Made by a program: the position numbers and the translations under genes. Below are positions 13,301 through 23,000 of a DNA stretch of 51,681 bases, in pieces. Numbering within the stretch: position 1 is the first letter of the stretch; each line of letters starts with the position of its first letter. This stretch comes from Phoronis australis (Eukaryota; Phoronida; Phoronidae). The notes beneath the pieces were generated by a model. It worked only from the letters and a program-made list of their open reading frames with translations, was not told the DNA's origin and did no database searches. Where the stretch lies: positions 340,015 through 391,695 of the forward strand of contig NMRA01000366.1 of the NCBI GenBank assembly GCA_002633005.1. Reading direction: 5' to 3'.

Positions 13301-13563
13301 CACTGAATTGGTCGCTAGAACCACAACATGGTCTGGCAACGCGTGACTTCATGAACCGGTCAACTCAGGACATAATTAAAGGTGGAAACAAGTCACAAAT
13401 TACCAAACTTAGAGACCTAGTTCACTTCAACTTATACGATGTTAGGACTCCACCCCCGGAATCTAAAACCACCCTCAAATCTTGCTCGTCTCTGCAGCAG
13501 CAGCAACAGCAGCACCAGCAGCAGCAGCACCAGCAGCAGCAGCAAAACTCACACGAATCATGA
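4161..13563 (+). CDS. CUB-LDLa single-pass membrane receptor (498 aa, 6 exons)
   Basis: Exons 4161-4365, 6090-6227, 9523-9679, 10597-10660, 11359-11528 and 12801-13563 join in phases 1, 1, 2, 0, 2 with GT/AG borders, giving 498 codons plus TGA. Order: signal peptide (about 1-22); CUB domain (about 34-147, cysteines 34/60 and 89/110); LDLa module with six cysteines at 156, 163, 168, 175, 181 and 192 and a D183-x-S-D-E calcium site; transmembrane helix about 215-237; and a 260-residue polar cytoplasmic tail. The tail contains a short internal repeat (HCVHITPE / HSVHITPD) and ends in a Gln/His tract (about 477-493). The architecture resembles Neto and LRP3/LRP12-type receptors, but with only one CUB and one LDLa. 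The ligand is unknown. ATG 4161 was chosen because it directly begins the signal peptide. The large introns hold transposon remnants. ATTAAA signals at 13590 and 13635 may end the mRNA. Confidence 0.85.
5331..5627 (+). pseudogene. Retrotransposon RNase H-like fragment (possibly Ty3/gypsy type)
   Basis: In intron 1 of the receptor gene, an open stretch reads IISDSKTLLSLL, then a basic run and VELIDYFDVKFNAVHSVHKH. This resembles the RNase H region of gypsy-like elements. The surroundings give no further open polymerase or integrase sequence, so this is a decayed fragment. Confidence 0.35.
5754..6029. mobile_element. Nonautonomous DNA element, GGCGGATTTAGG-terminus family, copy 1
   Basis: Starts CAGGCGGATTTAGG and ends CCTAGATTCGCCATTG, imperfect inverted ends. 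Shares internal blocks GGCTGCCGCAAGC, GCGTGAAGCGTGAGGAAATA and AGTCCACCGATA with the copy at 29670-29946. Lies 60 bp upstream of receptor exon 2. Confidence 0.7.
6090..6227 (+). CDS. Receptor exon 2: central CUB
   Basis: The acceptor TTCTAG ends at 6089 and the donor is AAAAG|GTGAGA. Codes GILMVVNFINIKATGADNC..., the CUB core strand pattern with a C89/C110 pair. Phase 1 on both sides. Confidence 0.83.
6228..9522. other. Receptor intron 2, no embedded gene seen
   Basis: About 3.3 kb of AT-rich intron. I found no second gene, no ordered tandem array and no clear terminal-inverted-repeat element. Short open frames here lack splice partners and recognisable motifs. Confidence 0.5.
9523..9679 (+). 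CDS. Receptor exon 3: end of CUB and start of LDLa
   Basis: The acceptor ATTCTACAG ends at 9522 and the donor is GACAG|GTAAGT. Codes the last CUB strands (NKITLTLVTNG, FALKLIKF) and the first LDLa cysteines (CPRGTVSC). Enters in phase 1 and leaves in phase 2. Confidence 0.85.
10597..10660 (+). CDS. Receptor exon 4: LDLa core
   Basis: A 64-nt exon between TTTTACAG and GAT|GTAAGT. Codes CLEKRYTCDSVNHCTDASDE, a recognisable LDL-receptor class A calcium-binding core. Enters in phase 2 and leaves in phase 0. Confidence 0.87.
10724..10862 (+). mobile_element. Short palindrome-ended dimeric element, copy A, 8-bp TSD
   Basis: 139 bp of two head-to-tail units. Each runs from a GGCGG(C/T)GCACC-like left end through AGGGGGCTGG and GCCCCCCACTTTTTTCAGT to CTGCGCCGCC. 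The perfect 8-bp repeat AGGCAACT flanks it at 10716-10723 and 10863-10870. Related copies lie at 31449 (opposite strand) and 41999. Confidence 0.8.
11076..11316. mobile_element. MITE-like element with GGCTTGGAAT ends, short copy
   Basis: 241 bp bounded by CAAGGCTTGGAAT and ATTCCAAGCCCTG, inverted ends shared with the copies at 41530 and 45255. The interior differs from theirs. It ends 42 bp before receptor exon 5. No exact target duplication was found. Confidence 0.65.
11359..11528 (+). CDS. Receptor exon 5: last LDLa cysteine and transmembrane helix
   Basis: The acceptor is TATTGAAG and the donor AAGGC|GTGAGT. KSRC supplies the sixth LDLa cysteine. About 22 residues later comes an uninterrupted hydrophobic helix (FIAACVGVVGTAIFILCMAL). 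Confidence 0.85.
12801..13563 (+). CDS. Receptor exon 6: cytoplasmic tail with Gln/His tract
   Basis: Follows a strong pyrimidine tract and TAG acceptor (TTTATCCCCTCTAG). One long open frame to TGA 13561-13563, rich in S, T, N, Q and H. Ends in a CAG-rich run coding Q6-H-Q4-H-Q5. No catalytic domain is seen. Confidence 0.87.
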
Positions 13564-13589
13564 GCAGACGACGTTTGCAACAGTTTACT

Positions 13590-13640
13590 ATTAAAAATGT
13601 AAACACATTACAGACCATTTCTACGTAAACAACGATTAAA
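13590..13640 (+). terminator. Candidate polyadenylation signals of the receptor gene
   Basis: ATTAAA occurs at 13590-13595 and 13635-13640, 27 and 72 bp after the stop codon. Use of either would end the mRNA before the convergent REXO4 coding sequence at 13913. Confidence 0.4.
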
Positions 13641-13912
13641 GTTAAAGAGCATCTTGCATCCCCACAACCACGTATTTTCGAAACATCAGTTGTTGGGATT
13701 TTCTCTTGAACCACTGGCAAGAAAGTCACACAGGATAAAATTAGGTGATGCAAGATGCCATGATTATACATCAAAATTATGACAATCTTTTGAATCACTT
13801 TTCAGCATCTTAAACGTTGGCTCACAAATGGTCCTTGTCAAATGAATCTTTCGTATGGCATTCCAATAACAACAGATATTGACTGTCTATCATATTAGAT
13901 CAACAGCTGCTA

Positions 13913-14038
13913 TCAGCCCTTTGACTTTTTGCCACTTTTAACTGCAGCACCTTTACCCCTGCACTTCATCTTGATGTCTTTCTCCCACTGTTTTCTATAC
14001 ATAGTGTAAAGTCTCATGGTAGCCTGGGCATCTTGAAC
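13913..14038 (-). CDS. REXO4: REXO4 exon 8: catalytic Asp and C terminus
   Basis: The acceptor is GTGTTTAG. Codes [20 protein letters not shown], where D321 completes the H-x4-D ExoIII motif. Then comes a short Lys/Gly-rich tail to TGA at 13913-13915. No clear AATAAA was seen downstream. Confidence 0.93.
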   Translation of the reverse strand, partial: VQDAQATMRLYTMYRKQWEKDIKMKCRGKGAAVKSGKKSKG

Positions 14039-17000
14039 CTAAACACAGAAACATGGTTGTAACGATATAAGTCGTGACGATTCCATCACTTTAATTATTT
14101 TTATGATTAGATGTCCTAAAATAAACCCAAAGAATAACCTAAAGTGTTCACCCAAATTAGGCGTAACTTAAGCACACAACTCAGCCAAGATAAATTGGCC
14201 AAAATTTATGTCAACATCTTTGCAAATCTTTTTATGGAATCTTGAAATCAAGCATGTTGAAGTGCGACAGAATCACATTCCCGTTTCATTTTTAGTGGCT
14301 TGGAGGGAGAAATGGAGCAAACAAGAGTACTGTGCAATGTTATGCAAAACAAGAGTACTGTGCAATGTTATGCAAACAAGAGTACTGTGCAATGTTATGC
14401 AAAACCAGCCTTTGAGGAAATGCAAATTGCAAAATCCCACACATAGCAGCTTACAGAGTCGTGCTCTCCTTCCTGAACTTTGACCCCAAGGACTTCCTCC
14501 GTTAACTTTTTTAAAGATGGGTTTCTACCCTGGAAAAGCCGTCGAAACGGTTTGTAACGTGACGTGTCTCGTATACTTTTCCTTGGATGATCTAGAAAGA
14601 GCACCTGAAATTACCAAAAAACAGGAAGTTGTGATCAAACAATGGGTCGTAGTTATCAAGCTTTCAACTTCTAATGACAATGGAGATTGCTGATATGCAG
14701 CCACTACGCGCATCCTAAAAGGCAAGAATTTCAGGGGAGCTAATTTTAAAATGCGAGAGTGTGCAACAACGAGTCTAAAATTGAGTGCAGTGCCAGTCAT
14801 ACGAAAATTGGCAAATGCAATATTCTAAATATTCTGAACATCAAAATAGTCCTAATTAAAAGTAAAATTAGCCGACATTTCAGCAGATGGATCTGTCCAG
14901 TAATTGACGTTAGTCATGTTGAACTTAAAGGGGAACTTGCACACTAATTCCTTATCTCTGTGATTGCTTGTTCAGATTTCATTAAAACATTTATTAAACA
15001 AAACAACTTCAAGTACAAAACACAGACATTGCACGACTAGCTGGGTTTTGTTTTTGTAGGCCCAAAATATTCACCACCTTCCACACAAGCATGTTACTCT
15101 GTTTACAATGGATACCAGATAAATCTAAATAAACAAATCTATTTACCCTAAAAATTTATATTCAGACCACGTCTTATCAAATAAATCGAGGCTTTAGTTT
15201 TTCTAGTTCAAAACATTGTTTTAAACCCTTTCTGAAAAGAAGAGTTTCATATTTATGCACGGCTTTTAGCCAGAAGAACAATCAGATTTGTTACCACATT
15301 TGCCTTTCCTATTTCATCAAAAACGACAACATTTAAATCTATAGGAAGGGTTACCCCATTTGTTTGCATAATAATTTCAGATAAATCACCCCAGAACTTT
15401 TTACCGACTGGACACTGGAATGTGAAATTGTTTCCGTTTCCTTTTCTCAGAAAGTAAATAGGTTTGAGTCTGTAACCACGACCTTACTCAGAAAGATATT
15501 AGTTACAATAATTCTATGAAGAATTTTCATCTGAAACCATCTGAGCCTGACATCATCAGGATTCAAAACACTCGAATACATGATTGATTTCCACAAGGAT
15601 TGTGTCTTGACAACATCAATTTTTTCCTCCCACTTGAAGAAACCACTAGGTTTATGATAGTTTTCTTTGTCAAAAATACTATAAAAATCACCTGAGCCTT
15701 TTTACATGTACTGTTATTGACAATTTGTACAAATGGAGGTGAAATGGGGCGCAAGGGTTGACAGTTAGTGAGAACCTCTAAAAACCGTGAACATGGACAT
15801 GAAGTTGTATTTCTTACTAAATTCATTATTAAGGTTCGGTAGCAGCCCTTCGTTAACATAAACTTTGTTGAAAACACGACTAAACTTTTTGTTTGAAAGC
15901 TTGATACTAAGTCGCTCATAGTGTTGGAACAATCTCCTTTCTTCTGGTGTGCAGCTATATAACAAAACACCGAGAGACATACAGTAACAAACAAATTAAA
16001 ACATTTAGCCATATTTTGAGACTGCATGTCTCATTATCAGGTAATAAGTGGAATGAACATATACATAGCGACTAAGTATCAAGCTTTCAAACAAAAAGTT
16101 TAGTCGTGTTTTCAATGAAATTCATTATATATAAAGAAATTTCCGGCCTCATCCAGCAAATCAGAAATGAATTGTATGCCTTCATTGTTGCACACTGAAT
16201 TACTATGGGCTTTGTCAAATTAGATAGAAACACAACATATAGCGGTAATCTGAAAATTGCCAAATGTTTTTAAGAATGAGTTTTGCGTAAAAAATTATCT
16301 GCCGTAAATTACTCAACTGTGTCCAGTAAGTATCGTGAAGTGGTGTTGGGGAATAACACTACATATTGAAGATTATGAGAGACTCATGGTACATCATTAG
16401 TGAAAAGGTCACCTATTTGCATTTTTTTGTTTTCCAACATCTAAGTAGTAGTTAAGTAGGCGTTAAAGGAGCATGCCACCCAAAAAAACAACCGATTTTG
16501 TATCAATAAAGATTGAGCAGTTCTACTCGATACCCGGCACGTGCGGTTGCGTTACCTGACACCTGACAGCAGACGGAGGTGTTGAAATTATCCAGTGACG
16601 TAATTGGTTTCACACGCAGTCTGTTCAGCAGTTCACAACACGGGTTAGTGGTGCAAGCTTATCCCTTGAATTAATAGTTTAACACCAATAAATCGTCTTC
16701 GATGTAAAACCCTTAAAAATACACCTAATTCTTATAACAATGTGTTGTTTTATTTCGCGGTTATGGATTTACTGGTTATTTGGACACACCATAGCCGACA
16801 AAGTTCGGCAGGCCAATTTACCAAGGTCCGTAGCAGGAGTTTGGGGTCTGTTAGGAGATAAATTCGATGTATTCTTCGCGAATTAGGTTTCCCCTTCCAC
16901 AGACCGCCAGGGCAAAGTTTACTTGTACAGTAACAATGATTTGAAAATAAAGATTCCCCTAACATGTGACAATAGCATATAAAATCGAGTAATTTTTTCA

Positions 17001-20000
17001 CAACAGCTATCTGTCAGCAAACACTGAATTAGCACACGCTCACAAGGCCTCGGTGTCCGGTCAATTACCTGTGTTGCCGGCATCAAAAGCCGGTAACGCA
17101 GTGGTTTATTCACTGTTGGTTTCTCAAAACATCTGCATTCACGAGCACTCCAAGCCATTACAAATTGTATCTAATGAGACAGACTTTGTTTCAGTTTCAT
17201 ATAAGCATTGGTTGGGATCACTTTAAGATGTGAATAATTAATTTTGAAACAGAACGCAGAATAATAAACGTCTACATGGCAACTCGCCCGGCGCCAATCC
17301 CAACTTAGTCGAGAGCTCATCCGACAAAGACTTCACGGGTCGGATCATTAGGTTTCACAGGCTATCAGTTCGAACCGGAATACACTGATCAAGAAATACT
17401 AGAGAGGCGCCATGAACATGCATAGGCAACGGAACGTATGGATAGTTCTTTTGTAAGCCAGAATTCGTCACAGAAATCACTGTCGGCGAAATACCAGCCC
17501 CAGACACGGAGATGTTTCACGGCCTCATACTTGCTATTAACAGCACACATTTCATTCTTCACTACTGCGAGCCACTTCCTATTAGCATTTCAGGCTCTCA
17601 AGAAAGTCGAAAAAACTATATACCTGCTTTCTTCGCAGCTTCATAGTTCGGATAAGCGGGAACCAATGCACCACAATAAAGCGGCATTCACTCAGCAGAC
17701 AAACCACTGACGTCGCTGCGTCGCTTCTCACCTTCCTCACAGGTTAACGCGACACCTCTCGGCAAGGTGAGATCGACCGTATAAGAGGCGATGTGGATAT
17801 AGACCGATTAAGACGGTAAAAAAGACTAATTAAATCGGGTGGCATTCTCCTTTAACCCAATGCTCAAGTTTTGGTAAGCACTCCCCTCGACTCCTTAAAT
17901 GCCAACTCCCTAACTTTTCAGTTCCCAATTTAAGCGGCCTGGGTGGTAACTCAGACAAGCACTATTATAGCGTTACAGAGGCTGACAGAAAAGGTAAAAC
18001 TGCCACAAGAAGGTACAACAGTATTCAGATCTACCTGAAACTCAATGTAAGTTGTTAACATGAACACACCTACCACATTCAATGACAATCATTAAGAAAC
18101 TTAGTAGATTTTGAGACAGGTACAAAACAGAAAACTTTCTCTTGGAGGCATAGCAGTCGATGTCATATGAAAATCAAGGTCAGCATATTCCTTAAAATTT
18201 CATGCCATTTCATATAACCAAAACTGAGCAAAACATTGTTAAACTTGCCACTAGGTGGCACAGCAGTACGCAAACTTGTCCTCGTCTGTCATCCCGATCA
18301 ATTTCACAAAGATCCTACAATAAGTCAAATGATTAAAAGATTACACTCTAGTTGACAAACACAAGTCATTACCTTTAAGTCATTGTGTATTGCATGGCCA
18401 ACCAGAATTCTGTCTTTTAACAGATCACTGACTTCTTTTTGGACAGTCTTGAATGGAAAACCTGGTAAGCAAAGTGTAACATTTAAAGTGTAACATTTAA
18501 AGAGTAACACTTTAAGTGTAACATTTAAAGACAGCGTAACACTTGAACCACAACCTGTATAATTTAGAGCCTGTCTTTCAGCTTTCAAATTTTAATAACC
18601 TCACAAGAGTGGAAATAAAATGAAGGCTTCAAAGCAGTTGACAAGTGTCAGTCAGCGAAGTAAATCTGCTAACGATTTGACCACTTACCATTCTATAAAA
18701 CTTGAGAACAACTGACACTTCTTATTTGAGAGCAGGCCCAATAAAGTGGCTTTTTGCAACGTATCATTTCATCACACTGTCAGTGCTTTCAAAGTTTAGA
18801 AGCCACTTCTCATCTGAGTATTTAGAAGAACACCGAGACCAGTTTTAAAGCAGAATGGGTCTAAATCAAAACTTACAGATTCTTAGATTGAGGATGGGTT
18901 TACATCAGCTTAAACATGTTCAGCTGTGCACTACAAACCAACATAAAGTATGACGCTTAAATAAACCTACGCAACAACTTTTGATTTAAGAGACCTTTAT
19001 CTCATCTTGATCAACTTACATTACAAATTAATTAGAAGACAAGAATACCATTATTTGCTTAAGACCACACCCATTATTGGCTTCAGACAACACCCATTAG
19101 TAGCTTCAGACCGCACCCATTATTAGCTTCAGACCACACCCATTATTAGCTTCAGACTGCACCCATTATTAGCTTCAGACAACACCCATTATTAGCTTCA
19201 GACTGCACCCATTATTAGCTTCAGACAACACCCATTATTAGCTTCAGACTACACCCATTATTAGCTTCAGACCACACCCATTATTAGCTTCAGACCACAC
19301 CCATTATTAGCTTCAGGCCAAACCCATTATTTGTTTCAGACTGCACCCATTATTAGCTTCAGACAACACCCATTATTAGCTTCAGACTACACCCATTATT
19401 AGCTTCAGACCACACCCATTATTAGCTTCAGACCACACCCATTATTAGCTTCAGGCCAAACCCATTATTTGTTTCAGACTGCACCCATTATTAGCTTCAG
19501 ACAACACCCATTATTAGCTTCAGACTGCACCCATTATTAGCTTCAGACAACACCCATTATTAGCTTCAGACCACACCCATTATTAGCTTCAGACCACACC
19601 CATTATTAGCTTCAGACCACACCCATTATTAGCTTCAGACTGCACCCATTATTAGCTTCAAGCCAAACCCATTATTAGTTTCAGACTGCACCCATTATTA
19701 GCTTCAGGCCACACCCATTATTAGTTTCAGACTGCACCCATTATTAGCTTTAGAACGCACCCATCATTAGCTTTAGAACACACCCATTATTACCTTCAGA
19801 CCACACCCATTATTAGCTTCAGACCACACCCATTATTAGCTTCAGACCACACAATTAGCTTCAGACCACACCCATTATTAGCGTATCCCAGGAGGTCAAT
19901 TTCAGTTACCAAAGCAGTATGGCTGTCTGGGGAATCTAGTGATATATTATAACTATTCAACTCAAGAAAAGGGTATGAAAGCGACGACATATTTGGAAAA

Positions 20001-23000
20001 GCAGATATGGCTGTGGTGAAACTTGGTTTTTAACGTCACAATATGGTTTATAGCAGAGATTAGTTATTTTAGGATGGACATTCTTTTGGAGCACTGAAAC
20101 TGATGAGAAACTGTTAAAAAATCCAGTCAGATTTTCTCTCTTAACAGTGAAGTTTCTCCACATGATAATCGAATATGCAGGTATACAGTTGCACTGACTC
20201 CTAATAACTGAAGCCGATTCACACAGAAGACGCAAAGAAAGTGCACCAGCCAGATACCACCGAATGCACGGAGTCAGGAAAGAGATGATCAACCACCAAG
20301 CTGGACCATCTGGCACTGGAGTACTTCTCAGCCATCCTTAGGAGGACCAGATGTCATGACGCCATCCGTCTGACACAGCCATCATCTAGAGGTCTAGATA
20401 TCATTACATCATTTGTATGGAGCTGGAAGCCTCCTCAGCCATCCTCTTGCAGAAATACACCTGCTAGGCTTCAAAGCCCTACTAGACAGCTGGACGACTG
20501 AGCCAGAAAATAAAGTCGCACAGCTCAAAGTTATATCGCCCATATTGCACCAGTCACAACAGACAAACTCGCCGTCCTAAATTCAAGACCACTAGAAAGA
20601 TGGCAAAATTAATCATGTCTGGAATTCTGGAAGTCATGTGGTACGATACAAGCAACATGTTTCAATATGTCTTTTACACTCTTGACAAGTCACCAGTCAG
20701 AAACGCCACTGAATTTGGTACCGCGATTAAAAAAACAACATAACATTCGTGTCAACAGGTTGAGGTAAACCACCCCTGGAGGAACGGTACAAACTTAGCA
20801 GCTGCGTAGATCTGTGATCGCTATCAATTGTTGCACTCACAGCGAACTAAGCATTAAACCCATGATAAAGCATCACAAAACAGCAATGCTTCTATTAACT
20901 TCCTAAATAAAAGAGTATTGCTCTGTTAAGCGTCCCGGTGTTCATTTGACAATGAACTTAGATCCTCTGTGCTTAACCCTTATCCTGCGCTAGGCGAGGT
21001 CAGCCCACATGCCAATTATCCTATTAAAATGCGTTGGGTGTACTCAATCGACTATAATAAGTTACAGCTGGGCTGCGCTAGGAGAGTGCACTCATCCCAG
21101 GACACTTGTGATTTTCATTCAGAAATTGTAAGAGCCCTGGAATGTTGTTTAGATATGTGACCATGAGCATTCCATACTTCACAACTTCCTCTACTGTTCT
21201 CCAATTTAAACCATATGGCTGTGATTACTAGTTTGGGAGATATTGGCAGGTTTATGTAAGTGTAGACACATAGTTTCATTAGATGGCTGGAGCCATACGG
21301 GAGAGGATGACAGTGGATTAGTTTACTTTCACCAAGGCTATGATAAAGACTTATATATGGTGAAATTCTCCATTAAATTCTGCACAAGTTTTGTATTGAC
21401 TTATTTTCTGGTAATTTAACATTTCCCCTTCAAATTTCCAATTTAAAATTGTTAGGTCATTTGTCTAGGTGACTTCCACAACAGCTTAGTGTAAAGCAGT
21501 AGTGGTGACCTACATAGCTCAGCACACAGGGAAAGTAGTCTGAATAGAGGCTCAGCAGGATAAGGGTTAAAGATGTTGCCTGGGCCCGATGTTCCCTGAG
21601 CGCGATATTCTCATGTATCAAGTTTCTCTGGCTTGATGATCTTTAGGCCCTTAGCCAGCTATTGCAACTAAATGGGTAGACGCGAAATTATGGATAGTGA
21701 ACACTTTAGCTTCTCCATAGTCAGGTTACAAACCATGCTCACGTAAACGCCTACCCTGTACTTTTGAAAATAAATTTCGGAAAATGTGCCCATGCAATGC
21801 TAGACTAATCGCCTATCCTTAACTTTCCCAAATGTTCACAAAAGCACCTACAGCTCAGGCTAGAGCCCACCTGTAATTTTCTTAACCAAAATGATTTTCA
21901 AAACTGTAAAGTCTCTGATGATGGAGCCCTTCTCAGCCATACTCTAGATGACCAAATGTCATCATATCCTCCGTTCAGGTGCTGGAGCACTACTCCACCA
22001 ACCTCTAGACACACAGATGTCATTACATCATTCATCTGGGGCTGGAGCCCTTCTCAGGCATCCTCTAGATAACCACATTTCATTACATCATCCATCTAGG
22101 TGCTGGAGCCCTCCTCAGGCATCCTCTAGATATCCACATTTCATTACATCATCCGTCTAGGTGCTGGAGCCCTCCTCAGCTATCATATAGACATCCAGAT
22201 GTCACGAAGTCAACAAAATATTCCCAACGGTACTGAATGTAAATTTCCTGCATTTCTTCATTTTATTACGGGAATAGATGAAACTAGAAATGGTTGCCAT
22301 TGTTCAACATTCATTAAAAGTATGTGGCGTGACTTACCTTTAGCCAGATGGCCAGGTGTTATACCACTGACCTTTGTCCTGTAATCGGTCACTTTCTCAG
22401 TAGGCTTCACATACTTATCATAGAGACACTGACCATACTGATTGACCACAGAGACTCGTGCCAGCATGTTGTCACGCCCCTCATAACCGGTACCCACCAT
22501 TTCACAGTCTATAGCCACATGCTTGGTTGGACTATAACAAGAGTACAATAGGACAAGAGTACAAGTTGGAGTACAAAAGTACAATAGTACATTGTTTTAG
22601 GTGTTAAAAGTGTTTCTGCTACTGTTTCAGCCATTTGTCTTCCACGCATTCAGTTAAGATCAACTGGAAGTTAAAATAATCTAATAAATAAATCCCTTTG
22701 TGGCTTAAACGACTTTCTCTATTTGAATCACTAACATCCAACAAAAAGTTGTAATAATCCCATCTTTGGTTAAAAAACCAAATGAACTTTGATTTAGAAC
22801 TCTTGCTGCTTAGAAAGAAATAACACACTTGACACTACTCTAGGAACATCAAATGACCCCTCAGAACAAGGCAACTTGATGAAACTGTTCTCACAAATAA
22901 CACACTCACACAAATAACACACTTTCACACATAACACACTCTCACACATAACACACTCTCACACATAACACACTCTCACACATAACACACTCTCACACAC

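Noticed and set aside
13475-13798. Minus-strand frame with an Ala-rich run
   Set aside because: Antisense shadow of the CAG-coded Gln/His tract of the receptor gene.
19796-20316. Minus-strand frames across the end of the 23-bp minisatellite
   Set aside because: Repeat-derived and intronic to REXO4; no domain.
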